A stretch of 64,000 bases of DNA from Bacteroidota bacterium (GCA_016714535.1 JADKDR010000014.1:112910-176909); one strand, 5' to 3'. Counted from the first letter of the stretch, positions 1 to 9,745 are shown. The notes: generated from the sequence alone by a model not told the origin. Translations and numbers: made by a program.

Positions 1-2067
1 AACATATGCCGACATATCATAATCAAAAGGTTTAGCTATACTGCCAGGGCACCAGCCGGCCCGGTTATAGGTCCAGGTACCATTTTGGGGCATACATGCA
101 TCCGGATTCGGATTACATACCGTCCAGTTATTTTGTGTAAAGGTTTGATTTCCATTTACCCAAACATGATGCGTGGCATTATAAAATTCGGCCGCATTTG
201 CGGTATTAAGATTTCCCCAGCCATGTCCGGTACTTACAAGTTTTAATTTTGCTGCAACTGCTGTTGCTTCAAAGGTGTGCGGGGCAGCAGGCACGGGTTG
301 TAAGTTGGCCATATCGCCAAAAGGATAAATGGCTTTCCAAACTTTATCAACTTTACTGTAACGATGCGGAGGGGTGCCGGCATGATAATTCAAATTCATA
401 GCGTATAAAAATCCATTGGTCAGTGTACCCAGGTTGACACGGAAAGTAACCTTTCCTTGTAACATGCTCATGTAATCGCCAAGGTTGATGGTATGATTAC
501 ATGCCACTCCATAAGGAGTAATATATCGTATCACTTCGTACCATTGCCCATTCATGCCAAGCACATCTACACTTGATACGCGATCCCAAGGATCGCATCC
601 GCCATTCGGAGGGCATGTAACAGAAAGCGTAGTAAGAATGGTATCAAACGCACCTACATAAGATGGCAATATTCCATCTGCAGTAAGCGAGCCTGTTGTG
701 CTATTAAGCCAAAGCCCCGAAAATGCCGGAACACTTGGCAATGTGGATACCGACTGCACCACATTAACGGTTACCGTATTAGTACTTATCACACCATAAT
801 TACTGGTGGCTTTTATGTCAATGGTTTGGGTGCCGTAAGCCGTGGGTGTCCACCAGGCGGTATAGTGTCCATTGCCATAATCATGTGCGGGATAGGACGT
901 GCCGTTAATTACAAATTCCAAATCGGTAATGTTAAATAAGGTAGGATAGGGCATATTAGCAATAGCCGCCAGTTGCAATGCTCCTAAAGTTGGCATATAT
1001 ATATCAGTATTGTTAACCGGATTTCGTGGGTCTATTACTGCTAAGTTGGCGTACGGGTCAACTACATCAAATGTATTTACTACCGCCACAGCGGTGTCGT
1101 ATGTTCCATTACCAAACTGATCAGCTTGAATAGTAACCGTGCCCGGCCCGCTAAAGTAAGCTGTATCGTTGCTTATAGAGCATGGCCCTGCTAACACCGT
1201 GTACGTGCACGGCAAGCCGGATGTTGCAGTTGCATTTAAATAATAGGAAGGCAACGTAGTTAACTGAGGTGGAACTTGTGGAAACGAAATTGCCTGAAAC
1301 GAATTATTAAGCGTTCCGTTAAAGTTTGAAGTGGCACCAGTGAGCGCAAAATTATTAAATGCACCATCGTAAGTAGGAGAGTTTAAACTGGTTGTAAGGC
1401 TGGCAATACCGGTATTATTGCCACCCGGTACTCCCTGATTGCATTTAAAATACAATTGCAATCCAGGCTCAGAGCCGGTTAGTTCATTAGCCATCATGTC
1501 TTGAATTTCGGTTTGGGAAAGAGCTTTATTCCACATCGTTACTTCATCTATACGGCCACTGTATACAAAGTTAAAGCCATTCAATATACTTTTACCAATT
1601 GCAAAGGGAACAGTGGTGTTTGTAATAGTGCCTGCTGCAGCCTTGGTTCCTACCAGGTTTCCGTTTACATATAATGATAACAGGTTGCTGCCATATACCC
1701 ATGCTATATGTTGCCATGTTTGCGGTACAATGGTAAAGTTGGGTGATTTATAATCATACAGCACGCCACTTGAATTTTGCATTCTGCATTCGAGCTGTCC
1801 GTTGTTTAATTGTATTAAATAGAACCCTGCATTGGTACTGCGTATTCCCATCAGTCCCTGACCGTAGGCCAGTTGATTATCCCAAAACCAGCCAGTTATA
1901 CTAAAGGCATTACTACCGGCAATGAGTGCCGAAGCATTGGGTGATGTAACAAAATCATCAGTTCCATCAAAATCGAGATATTGATTTGATTGAGCTACTG
2001 CAACCGTGTAACTGCATAGAAAAGTAAACAAAGCAAAGCAAACTTTGCAGATCGTATTTTTAATCAT
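1..2067 (-). CDS. Secreted LamG / peptide-N-glycosidase F-like protein, C-terminus outside window
   Basis: The frame is open from the ATG at 2067 to the window edge (689 codons), so the end of the gene is missing. Residues 1-26 form a signal peptide ending in VAVAQ. Residues about 27-190 look like a LamG/concanavalin-type jelly roll (DGTDDFV start, W-GxxxxxxLYVNG and GxIDEVxxWN signatures). A linker with Ig-like sequence follows. Residues from about 480 match the two-domain fold of peptide-N-glycosidase F: a CDPWDR motif whose Asp (about D495) aligns with catalytic D60 of the Elizabethkingia enzyme, AAEFY with Glu (about E627) at the place of E206, and a late DxxxGWCPG-type motif (NRAGWCPG). 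The counterpart of E118 is not obvious. The likely role is binding and deglycosylating glycoproteins outside the cell; activity is inferred. A T9SS tail may lie beyond the edge. The gene is divergent from the ABC transporter. Confidence 0.8.
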   Translation of the reverse strand, partial: MIKNTICKVCFALFTFLCSYTVAVAQSNQYLDFDGTDDFVTSPNASALIAGSNAFSITGWFWDNQLAYGQGLMGIRSTNAGFYLIQLNNGQLECRMQNSSGVLYDYKSPNFTIVPQTWQHIAWVYGSNLLSLYVNGNLVGTKAAAGTITNTTVPFAIGKSILNGFNFVYSGRIDEVTMWNKALSQTEIQDMMANELTGSEPGLQLYFKCNQGVPGGNNTGIASLTTSLNSPTYDGAFNNFALTGATSNFNGTLNNSFQAISFPQVPPQLTTLPSYYLNATATSGLPCTYTVLAGPCSISNDTAYFSGPGTVTIQADQFGNGTYDTAVAVVNTFDVVDPYANLAVIDPRNPVNNTDIYMPTLGALQLAAIANMPYPTLFNITDLEFVINGTSYPAHDYGNGHYTAWWTPTAYGTQTIDIKATSNYGVISTNTVTVNVVQSVSTLPSVPAFSGLWLNSTTGSLTADGILPSYVGAFDTILTTLSVTCPPNGGCDPWDRVSSVDVLGMNGQWYEVIRYITPYGVACNHTINLGDYMSMLQGKVTFRVNLGTLTNGFLYAMNLNYHAGTPPHRYSKVDKVWKAIYPFGDMANLQPVPAAPHTFEATAVAAKLKLVSTGHGWGNLNTANAAEFYNATHHVWVNGNQTFTQNNWTVCNPNPDACMPQNGTWTYNRAGWCPGSIAKPFDYDMSAYV

Positions 2068-2241
2068 TTTAATTAAGAATTTTTGAAATGCAATAATAAG
2101 GAATTATAATTTTCCAGGCGTTATATGGTGCTATTAAATGTAAAAATCAAGCCACATGCAAGCGGTGATGGGTTGTTTAATAGTGACAGTAAAACACCCC
2201 ATTCTTTATGCATTAATTAAAAACAATTGGTGGGTATATTC

Positions 2242-2249
2242 TATATTTG
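2242..2249 (+). promoter_or_regulatory. Candidate -7 element (TATATTTG) for the ABC transporter
   Basis: An exact match to the Bacteroidota -7 consensus TAnnTTTG lies 10 bases before the ATG at 2260. No good -33 TTTG is present at the usual 19-base spacing, so this is tentative. If used, the transcript would be almost leaderless. Confidence 0.35.
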
Positions 2250-2259
2250 TCCACTTAAT

Positions 2260-4056
2260 ATGAGTAATACCGAACAACAACAAATTAAAAGCACTTTTGC
2301 CAATACAGTGCAAAGTATTCGTGAGCATTTAAGTTCATGGCACAAGCGTAGGATGGCATTGCTTGCTGTACTCATTGTTATTTCTGCTTTTTGCGATGTA
2401 GTCAGTCTCGGATTAATTTTGCCTATCATTAGCATTGCCACTGACCCAACCATAATACAGCGCAACCAATACCTAAGTTGGGCTTACAACTATTTTCAGT
2501 TTGATTCGGTTGCACAATTCAGCCTGGTGCTGGTAATTGTAGTCATGTTTTTTTACCTGATAAAAAACAGTTATGCACTTTTTGTAAATTGGCTTAGTAC
2601 TAAGTTTACAGTAGATGTAGCTATTCACATTACACGAAATCAATTTAATAAATATTACGACCTCACGTATCTGGATTTTACCAATATCAATTCGGCATTG
2701 ATATTAAATCATGTGTTCAGCAATCCCACCTCGTACATGATTTGGATTATAAACCCGGTTATCATGCTGTTTAGCGAATTGCTTATCGTATTGTTCATTA
2801 TAGGATTTATGATTTTTAGCAATCCGATATTGTTTTTATGCTTAGTAGCAACAGTTGGTCCGGCTACTTTTTTAATCTATTACTCGTTACGTAATGTTAA
2901 TACACAAATAGGAACAGGTATGGACCTTGCCTATCCGCGTGCCGTAGAAGCATTGAATCACTCTATTTTTGGATATACCGATATAAAACTTACTGGTACC
3001 GAAAGAGTTTTCAGACAGAAGTATCTTGCAGCTATCGAAAAGTATCATTCGCTCAATATGAAAGGGGCGTTTTTATCATTGGTACCTTTGCGAGCATATG
3101 AGTTAGTTGCCATCATAGGCATTGTGGTTGTGTTTGCCTATATTTATTTCAGAAATATGATAGAAGCTAACTCCGAAGCACTAACACTGGTTGTTCTGTT
3201 TGCCGTAAGCGCATCGCGTATAATGCCTTCACTTAACCGTATCGTATCGAGCATGATGTATATTCGTAAAACGCAGGTATCTATTAAAAACCTTAATTTT
3301 TTAAAAGACAAAACACTTGACAACCGCACCGAAGTTACAAGCGACCCACTTACATTTAATAAGGAAATTATTTTTGAGAATATAAATTTCAGGTTCACTA
3401 AAGACCAAGGGTACTTACTAAGGAATATTTCATTCACTGTAAAGAAAGGCGAGAAGATAGGTTTTGTTGGTGTTTCGGGAAGTGGAAAAACCACGTTGAT
3501 GAATATTTTGCTTCGATTTTTAAAAGAAGATGATGGTGCTATTACCACCGATGGAACCAAACTTACCGATCGCAACATGCGCAGTTGGCGCAATTTGTTG
3601 GGTTACGTTAAGCAAGATATTTTCATAATGGATGCAAGCATAAAAGCCAATATAGCTTTTGGAGAAGATAAGATTGATGAACAAAAATTAATGCGCGCTA
3701 TAACACAGGCTTCGCTACAGGATTTAGTAGATAGCCTTCCGGAAGGTGTAGAAACAAAAATTGGAGAAAAAGGCTCTAAACTGAGTGGAGGTCAACGCCA
3801 ACGCATAGGTATTGCGAGAGCATTATATCGCGATGCGCAAATTTTAATTTTTGACGAAGCCACTTCGGCACTTGATACTGCTACCGAAACCGAAGTAACT
3901 GAAGCCATTGATAAACTTAGTGACATTAATAAAACTATTTTCATTATTGCTCACCGTATTACCACACTTAAAAATTGCAATCGTATTTATGAGTTAGAAA
4001 AAGGATGCATTAAGTCAGAATACTCTTATAGGGAGTTGATAGATAAGGTGGTGTAA
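2260..4056 (+). CDS. ABC transporter, fused permease and ATP-binding protein
   Basis: This is an exporter half-transporter of 598 residues. The N-terminal half has about six membrane segments (residues about 30-320). The C-terminal half is the ATPase: Walker A GVSGSGKTT near 404-412, signature LSGGQ near 508, Walker B ILIFDEATSALD near 528, and an H-loop IIAHR near 563. Such proteins act as homodimers in the inner membrane and export lipids, glycans or peptides; the substrate cannot be read from the sequence. I chose the ATG at 2260 rather than the TTG at 2227 because the upstream extension is short and contains a -7-like element. MsbA-type lipid flippases are the nearest general class. The flippase gene at 5114-6583 suggests an envelope role for the neighbourhood, but the two are not in one operon. 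Confidence 0.85.
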   Translation: MSNTEQQQIKSTFANTVQSIREHLSSWHKRRMALLAVLIVISAFCDVVSLGLILPIISIATDPTIIQRNQYLSWAYNYFQFDSVAQFSLVLVIVVMFFYLIKNSYALFVNWLSTKFTVDVAIHITRNQFNKYYDLTYLDFTNINSALILNHVFSNPTSYMIWIINPVIMLFSELLIVLFIIGFMIFSNPILFLCLVATVGPATFLIYYSLRNVNTQIGTGMDLAYPRAVEALNHSIFGYTDIKLTGTERVFRQKYLAAIEKYHSLNMKGAFLSLVPLRAYELVAIIGIVVVFAYIYFRNMIEANSEALTLVVLFAVSASRIMPSLNRIVSSMMYIRKTQVSIKNLNFLKDKTLDNRTEVTSDPLTFNKEIIFENINFRFTKDQGYLLRNISFTVKKGEKIGFVGVSGSGKTTLMNILLRFLKEDDGAITTDGTKLTDRNMRSWRNLLGYVKQDIFIMDASIKANIAFGEDKIDEQKLMRAITQASLQDLVDSLPEGVETKIGEKGSKLSGGQRQRIGIARALYRDAQILIFDEATSALDTATETEVTEAIDKLSDINKTIFIIAHRITTLKNCNRIYELEKGCIKSEYSYRELIDKVV

Positions 4057-4220
4057 AATGATACAACAACAAGAGCCGTGGCTCTATGGGAATATTTCTA
4101 AATGTGTTTTTGTAAATTTAACAATCTTTTTTATTTAGAGATTAAACCTAACAAGGAGGATGTTATCATACTACTAATAACCGATTGATTTTTTAAACAC
4201 TTTAAAAATTTTATAATACT

Positions 4221-5060
4221 ATGAAAAAAGAAATGATGCGAATCTTAATGCTGACAATGATAGCAGCATTAGTAATTACAGGATGTAAAAAAGATAATGA
4301 TAACGATACCGAAACCGAATCGTCTTCTGACAATGCAATAGCTGAAGCGCAATTTGATAATGTTGCCCGACAGGTAGGTGATGTTGCCGATGCAAATAAA
4401 TGGCTCGACTTCTGGAATGGAGGAATCCACGTTCAGTTAAATGGATGTGCCAACATTTCGGTAGTGCCGGCAGATACCATAACATGGCCCAAGACTGTAA
4501 CAATTGATTTCGGTCCGGTAAATTGTACCGGATGGGATGGTAAAATGCATCGTGGAAAAATCATAGCCGTATTCACAGGGCGCTATCGTAACCCGGGCAC
4601 GGTTATCTCCATTTCCTTCGACAACTATTTTGTAAACAACAATAAAATTGAAGGGACTAAAACCATTACAAACAATGGCTTTAACAACAGCAATCATTTA
4701 TCATACTCAATCGTTGTAAGCAATGGAAAGATTACTAAACCTGATGGCAGCACATTAACATGGAACAGCACACGCACCCGCGAATGGATAAGCGGCTATA
4801 GCACGCAGGGTAATCATAAGGACGATGAGTATCTTATTTCAGGAAGTGCCAGTGGCACTTCGTTCAAAGGAATATCTTTTGCTGCCAACATTACCCAACC
4901 TTTGCTGGTTTCGCCTTCGTGCAAATGGATAATGTCAGGAATCGTAGAACTTACTCCGCAGGGCAAACCAACACGTACCATTAATTTTGGCAGTGGTAAT
5001 TGCGATGATCAGGCTACTATCACTATCAAGAATAAAACATTTACTATTACGCTGAAGTAA
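4221..5060 (+). CDS. Hypothetical lipoprotein
   Basis: A protein of 279 residues that I do not recognise. It starts with a lipoprotein signal peptide and a lipobox ending ITGC, so Cys22 should be lipidated. The residues after the Cys (KKDNDNDTETE) are charged and acidic, which resembles the surface-export signal described for Bacteroidota lipoproteins. The rest is rich in Thr, Asn, Gly and Ser with paired Cys residues (FGPVNCTGWDG and FGSGNCDDQAT), pointing to a beta-rich extracellular fold with an internal repeat. It is followed by a strong terminator and stands alone between the ABC transporter and the convergent flippase gene. Confidence 0.7.
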   Translation: MKKEMMRILMLTMIAALVITGCKKDNDNDTETESSSDNAIAEAQFDNVARQVGDVADANKWLDFWNGGIHVQLNGCANISVVPADTITWPKTVTIDFGPVNCTGWDGKMHRGKIIAVFTGRYRNPGTVISISFDNYFVNNNKIEGTKTITNNGFNNSNHLSYSIVVSNGKITKPDGSTLTWNSTRTREWISGYSTQGNHKDDEYLISGSASGTSFKGISFAANITQPLLVSPSCKWIMSGIVELTPQGKPTRTINFGSGNCDDQATITIKNKTFTITLK

Positions 5061-5085
5061 GTTGGTAAAAATAAAATTGTGAGAG

Positions 5086-5119
5086 AGCCCTGCAGCAATT
5101 GCTGCAGGGCTTTTTATTT
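5086..5119. terminator. Bidirectional hairpin terminator
   Basis: A perfect 11-bp stem AGCCCTGCAGC / GCTGCAGGGCT (5086-5096 with 5101-5111) with an AATT loop is followed on the + strand by TTTTTATTT. It lies between the convergent lipoprotein and flippase genes and can serve both. Confidence 0.9.
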
Positions 5120-6583
5120 GGCAAGTACCTTATTTTCACGAAAGTAAACTACACCGCCAAAAGCAATCAGTGCAATAGTAGTGAGTACATGGTATAGTGT
5201 TACCGAAACATTCTGCTTAAGCGCATAATGACATCCGGCAAAAAGTAAAATTGATAGTATGAAGTAAAAGCTTATTGCACCTAAATCGTATTGGATGGGA
5301 TAATGTTTGGTTCCCAGAAAGTATGAAATAATCATCATACTTGCATAGCATACTAAGGTAGTATAAGCAGCGCCAGTATATCCATAAATAGGAATTAATA
5401 TAAAATTTAAAACTAATGTAATAACTGCACCTGCCAAAGATATATAGGCACCGTAACGGGTTTTGCCGCTAAGTTTATACCACATGCCCTGATATAAATA
5501 AACGCCCAGGAATAAGTTAGCAAGGAGCAAAATAGGTACAACATGCAATCCTTCCCAATACCGGTTATTGATAAAATATTTTATCCACTCCAGATTAAGC
5601 ATTACAAAAAGAAAAATGAGCGAACACAGAATTACAAAATACTTCATCACGTTAGCAAACACTTGCTTTTCGTTTTGCTCGTTTTTACGATTAAAAAAAA
5701 ATGGCTCGGCAGCAAATCGAAATGCCTGAATAAAAAGTGTCATCAGGATACTGAGCTTGTAACAAGCGCCATAAATGCCTTGCTGATAAAGCGCTTGCTG
5801 CGGAGGTTTTATCAGATAGGAAATTAAAATACGATCGAGTGTTTCATTTATCATACCTGCAAACCCAGCTATCAATAATGGTAATGCATATAACAGCGAC
5901 TCCCTCCATAAAGATGTATTAATGGAAAATCGAATTGCTGAAATTTCTTTCATAAGCAGCAAACATACCACACCGCTCGACAGCACATTTGCAATAAATA
6001 TATGTCTGGCATTTAAAGGTAGTGGAGCTAGCTGATACATGAATCGTAACATTGCATGATTGCTGCTATTATTCTGCTCCCAGGCAAAAGCAAACAATAA
6101 GGTAAAACCAATATTGATTATAATGCCTGCCATCTTTATGCTTACAAACTTGGCTACATGGTCAGATAGCCTGAGGGCACCAAATGGAATTGTACTTAGT
6201 GTGTCAAATAGTAATATAAAGGCCATTAACACAAAATAGTGCTCGTACCCTTGCAGATTAAGTACCAATGAAATGGGTTGTCGAAATATTATGATGGTTG
6301 AAGCAAACAGTATAGAAGATATAACGATGCCTGTATAGGTGGTTTGAAAAACATCACGTTCGTTATATTTCTTGCTGAAATAGAAGTAAGCCGTTTCCAT
6401 ACCATATGTAAAAAGCATATTTGCGAATGATATGATTGCATAGAAGTATGAAATAATTCCAAACTCTTCGGGTAAGAAAAGAGAAGTAAGTAGTGGAGTA
6501 AGTAAATAATTGAGCAGCCTGCCTACCAGGGTACTAAGGCCATATAAGGCCGTTTGTGAAAGCAGCTTTTTATAAATACTCAT
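5114..6583 (-). CDS. Polysaccharide / oligosaccharide flippase (Wzx/PST-like membrane protein)
   Basis: A protein of 489 residues with about 12-14 hydrophobic segments spread over its whole length and the N-terminal pattern of the polysaccharide transport (MOP/PST) superfamily (ALYGLSTLVGRLLNYLLTPL, then SLFLPEEFGIISYFYA). Family members move lipid-linked glycans across the inner membrane for capsule, O-antigen or exopolysaccharide assembly. I chose the Met at 6583 because the eight residues upstream of it look like leader and the next residues (SIYKKLLSQT) begin the family domain. No glycosyltransferases adjoin it, so it is an isolated gene here and its substrate is unknown. Confidence 0.85.
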   Translation of the reverse strand: MSIYKKLLSQTALYGLSTLVGRLLNYLLTPLLTSLFLPEEFGIISYFYAIISFANMLFTYGMETAYFYFSKKYNERDVFQTTYTGIVISSILFASTIIIFRQPISLVLNLQGYEHYFVLMAFILLFDTLSTIPFGALRLSDHVAKFVSIKMAGIIINIGFTLLFAFAWEQNNSSNHAMLRFMYQLAPLPLNARHIFIANVLSSGVVCLLLMKEISAIRFSINTSLWRESLLYALPLLIAGFAGMINETLDRILISYLIKPPQQALYQQGIYGACYKLSILMTLFIQAFRFAAEPFFFNRKNEQNEKQVFANVMKYFVILCSLIFLFVMLNLEWIKYFINNRYWEGLHVVPILLLANLFLGVYLYQGMWYKLSGKTRYGAYISLAGAVITLVLNFILIPIYGYTGAAYTTLVCYASMMIISYFLGTKHYPIQYDLGAISFYFILSILLFAGCHYALKQNVSVTLYHVLTTIALIAFGGVVYFRENKVLAK

Positions 6584-6748
6584 TTGAAATACAACGCAGT
6601 GCGGCAAAATTATGTTTTGTTGCTACAGATTTATTTTGCTTTATAAAATGTAATGAACATAAAACAGCGTATAAGTATTGAAGTTAAAGTTCCTTAAGTA
6701 GGTCGGTTTTAATATACTATAATCATTTTGACTGAACATGAAGTCGCT

Positions 6749-6766
6749 ATCACTAGTATTAGTGAT
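6749..6766. promoter_or_regulatory. Palindromic operator-like site ATCACTA-GTAT-TAGTGAT
   Basis: Perfect 7-bp arms with a 4-base spacer overlap the -33 region of the promoter of the gene at 6863. The same palindrome with a different spacer occurs at 19879-19898, between a histidine kinase and its LuxR-type response regulator. A binding site for that regulator is an inference. Confidence 0.5.
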
Positions 6767-6797
6767 TGACAGGGCGTGGGTTGATACATTATGTTTG
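6766..6797 (+). promoter_or_regulatory. Bacteroidota-type promoter of the secreted-protein/protease unit
   Basis: TTG at 6766-6768 and an exact -7 box TATGTTTG at 6790-6797, separated by 21 bases. The transcript would have a leader of about 60 bases before the ATG at 6863. Confidence 0.6.
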
Positions 6798-6862
6798 TCG
6801 GGCTTTAAATAAAGCGACCAATCTTACCAAACAAAAATTTTAAATTCTTAAAAAAAATCAAA

Positions 6863-7870
6863 ATGAGAAAAAACATTAACTTTCTTGGGGCTGCACTTGT
6901 ATTGTGCCTTACTGCCTCGCAATCATTCGCTCAATGGTCAGTTACAGGTACTACCATTCATCAAACTACGTTAACCAATAGAGTAAACATCGGTGGATCG
7001 GGAGCATCAAGTACCATGTTAACCATTACCGGAGCCGCCAACAATGGTGACATTACGGTTAACGACTCATACCCATTTGTAAATCTAAATAAACCAAATG
7101 CTAATAATAATAATGGCATTTGCTTTAGAACTTCAGGAGCCAATAAAGCATGGATGTATCATAAAGATTCTTCAGGAATCATTTTTTCTAATAGCACTGG
7201 TGGGGGAACTCCTGATATGTTTGTGCGTGCAGGTCGTGTTGGTGTAAATACATCATCGCCAGCCGAAGCATTGGATGTATTGGGTAATTGCAAAGTTTCT
7301 GCCAACGCATATATTGGTGGAGTAATAAGCCAAAATAGTGGCACCGGAGCGCAAACAGTTACGCTAAGTTGTCCTAATTCAAGTGATGTGAGCTTAGTAT
7401 TAAAGCGTGTTGGAGCAGGTTCTTACGATTGGAGAATGCGCAACTCTGGAGGTGTTTTACGCTATGAAAATAGTGCAGATGATGGAACTACTTATACTGA
7501 ATATATGCGTATGGATTTAAATGGCAATGTTGGTATTGGTACAACAAGCACCATCTATAAGTTAAATGTTTGTGGTGCAGTTCGTGCTACCGAGCTTCGC
7601 CTGGAAACAGGCTGGTGCGATTACGTGTTTGAGCCAGACTATAAATTACGCCCACTGTCGGAGGTTGAATCTTTTATTAAGGAAAATAAACACTTACCTG
7701 AAATTAATCCTGCTTCAGATGTAGAAAACAATGGCTTACAAGTTGCCGATATGAGCGCACGCATGATTAAGAAAATAGAGGAGTTAACACTTTATATGAT
7801 TGATGCTGACAAGCGCATTAAAGCATTAGAGCAAGAAAACAAGGATTTGAAAGCTACCATAGGAAAGTAA
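6863..7870 (+). CDS. Secreted protein with C-terminal coiled-coil (tail-fibre/S74-like) region
   Basis: A protein of 335 residues. Residues 1-23 are a signal peptide ending ASQSFAQ. The central part (about 30-230) has short beta-rich repeats of the VGINTSSPAEALDVLGN and VGIGTTSTIYKLNVCG type, seen in trimeric fibre-like proteins. The C-terminal 80 residues (HLPEINPASDVENNGLQVADMS, then a heptad-like KKIEELTLYMIDADKRIKALEQE helix) match the end of many Bacteroidota surface proteins often annotated as tail fibre or S74-like. No T9SS tail is visible. The role is unknown; a trimeric surface fibre is the likeliest form. It is followed after 27 bases by the protease gene, so the two probably form one transcript behind the promoter at 6766-6797. 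Confidence 0.7.
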   Translation: MRKNINFLGAALVLCLTASQSFAQWSVTGTTIHQTTLTNRVNIGGSGASSTMLTITGAANNGDITVNDSYPFVNLNKPNANNNNGICFRTSGANKAWMYHKDSSGIIFSNSTGGGTPDMFVRAGRVGVNTSSPAEALDVLGNCKVSANAYIGGVISQNSGTGAQTVTLSCPNSSDVSLVLKRVGAGSYDWRMRNSGGVLRYENSADDGTTYTEYMRMDLNGNVGIGTTSTIYKLNVCGAVRATELRLETGWCDYVFEPDYKLRPLSEVESFIKENKHLPEINPASDVENNGLQVADMSARMIKKIEELTLYMIDADKRIKALEQENKDLKATIGK

Positions 7871-7897
7871 TTTTCAACTTATAAAAATTGCATAGCT

Positions 7898-9649
7898 ATG
7901 AATAGAAACAAAAAATGGATTTTGCCGGTGATTGCTTTATTGCTGGCTTCCGTGTGGAGCTATGCGCAAACTGCTACAAGCAGCACGCATACCACAGTTC
8001 AAAATATTAAACTAGGGCCTTTTAGTGGAAACTATTTTAAGCCCATAGTAGCAGATGGTGGAGGATTGATATATCGTGAGTTTCAAACTAACGAATATAA
8101 AATTCTATCCACTACAGTAAGCGAAACCAATACTGCTAACATGCGCTTGTTTCTAAGCGATGTTAATTTGGGTGCCAACAGTTTTATACAATTAATTTCG
8201 TTGTATGATAATGGCACACAACGCCTCGACAATAAGAGCATAGAAGATTGGTATTACTCATCAGCATTTTTTAATGGAGATGCAGTTGAGGTTCAGCTTT
8301 GGGTAGCACCGGGCGATAATAATGTAATGCTTAAAGTTGCAAGCACGTTTGCAATTGAGGGATTCCTTGGCTCACCTGAGTCGCAATGCGGAACCACCGA
8401 TGACCGCGTAGCATCAAGTGATAAAAAGGTTGGCCGATTGATGCCTGTTGGTTGTACGGGATGGCAAATTTCCAATGGTCGTTTCGTTACCGCTGGTCAT
8501 TGCACAGGAAACATGTCTATTATGGAATTTAATGTTCCCTCTTCTACAAGTAATGGTACAACCGTTGCAGCCAGTCCAAGCAATCAGTATCCCGTGGTTG
8601 CAAACAGTATTGTTTTTCAAAATACTACCGGTACTGGTAATGACTGGTGTACATACAATGTAAACCCTAATTCAAACACCGGAAAGTTGCCTAATGAAGC
8701 CAATGGGGTTTTCAATGCCTTTGATCAAACCTACTTCCGTTGCACAAAAGATGTGTTACCAGGCACCTCGGGGAGCACAACACGAATTACGGGATTTGGA
8801 GTAGATTTCGTACCCTCTGGTACTGGTGGCGGTCCTTGTTCAGGCTGCAACGCAAGTAGCCAAACCAATCAAACAAGTGCCGGACCATTTGTAAGTGAAA
8901 CAGGAAGCACTACCGCAGTAGGATTAAACTATACCGTTGATACCGAAGGTGGAAACAGCGGAAGCCCTGTTATTATTAATAACACTTTAAATACAGTGGG
9001 TATACATACCAATGCGGGTTGTGTAACAAACAATGCAAATCCCGGAGCAAATGCAGGAACAAGTTTCGAAGAGGATGATCTTGAAACTGCCGTACAAAAT
9101 GCTTTGGGTACCGGCCATTTGTATATTGATGAGAATCACCCCTCGGCCACGGCCTCGGGAACTGTAATGCGTCCATACAAAACCGTAAATGCTGCTGTAA
9201 CTGCCGCTGCTGCCAACAATACGTTGAACATAGTAGAAGGAGCATATACAGAAACCGTTATTACTACGAAAACACTTGTAATGCGCGCCCCTGTAGGACT
9301 GGTAGTGATTGGCCCCAGTGCTTTTGCCAATTTGGAAACCCGTTACGAAGAACAAGGAAACGAAACCAGTTCAAATTCTGCCTCCAGCACCAATGATGTT
9401 GCCGTAATGCCTAATCCTTTTGCAAATAACTTTACGATGACTTTGGATTTAAATTCAGAAAGAAGGTGCTCTGCATACATTACTAACATGGCAGGTGCAG
9501 TAGTAAAGGTAGTTTTCAGCGACAAGGTATTTGATCAGGGACAACAGCAAATTAGTGTTGATTGTTCTGAGTTAGCCGATGGCTCTTACTTTATAGTTGT
9601 AAATGATGGAGAAAAAATTCTTCGTTCAAAAATCAACAAGTTAAACTAA
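7898..9649 (+). CDS. Secreted trypsin/V8-like serine protease with T9SS type A sorting domain
   Basis: A protein of 583 residues. It has a signal peptide (residues 1-23, ending SYAQ), a beta-rich N-terminal domain (about 25-150), and a chymotrypsin-fold protease. The catalytic triad can be read as His201 (VTAGHC), Asp249 (GNDW) and Ser354 (GGNSGSPV), with an IHTNAGC strand after it. The GNSGSPV form resembles the V8/glutamyl endopeptidase group (S1B). Residues about 415-475 form a short beta-helix-like stretch. The last 80 residues (VAVMPNPFANNF, then DGSYFIVV and KINKLN) are a T9SS type A sorting domain, so the enzyme should reach the surface or medium through the T9SS. It is the second gene of the unit starting at 6863 and ends before a strong terminator. 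Confidence 0.9.
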   Translation: MNRNKKWILPVIALLLASVWSYAQTATSSTHTTVQNIKLGPFSGNYFKPIVADGGGLIYREFQTNEYKILSTTVSETNTANMRLFLSDVNLGANSFIQLISLYDNGTQRLDNKSIEDWYYSSAFFNGDAVEVQLWVAPGDNNVMLKVASTFAIEGFLGSPESQCGTTDDRVASSDKKVGRLMPVGCTGWQISNGRFVTAGHCTGNMSIMEFNVPSSTSNGTTVAASPSNQYPVVANSIVFQNTTGTGNDWCTYNVNPNSNTGKLPNEANGVFNAFDQTYFRCTKDVLPGTSGSTTRITGFGVDFVPSGTGGGPCSGCNASSQTNQTSAGPFVSETGSTTAVGLNYTVDTEGGNSGSPVIINNTLNTVGIHTNAGCVTNNANPGANAGTSFEEDDLETAVQNALGTGHLYIDENHPSATASGTVMRPYKTVNAAVTAAAANNTLNIVEGAYTETVITTKTLVMRAPVGLVVIGPSAFANLETRYEEQGNETSSNSASSTNDVAVMPNPFANNFTMTLDLNSERRCSAYITNMAGAVVKVVFSDKVFDQGQQQISVDCSELADGSYFIVVNDGEKILRSKINKLN

Positions 9650-9670
9650 CCCACCGTTTTATATCTTTCC

Positions 9671-9702
9671 AAAGCCACCTCCATGAGGTGGCTTTTTTTA
9701 TT
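9671..9702 (+). terminator. Hairpin terminator after the protease gene
   Basis: An 11-bp stem AAAGCCACCTC / GAGGTGGCTTT (9671-9681 with 9685-9695) with a CAT loop runs into a T-rich tail. Confidence 0.9.
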
Positions 9703-9745
9703 TATGCTTGAAAAACAAATTGCTTAATTGATTTATTACAAGCAA

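Noticed and set aside
4072..4085. Small palindrome AGAGCC-GT-GGCTCT after the ABC gene
   Set aside because: The loop would be two bases and no T-run follows, so a terminator is not supported.
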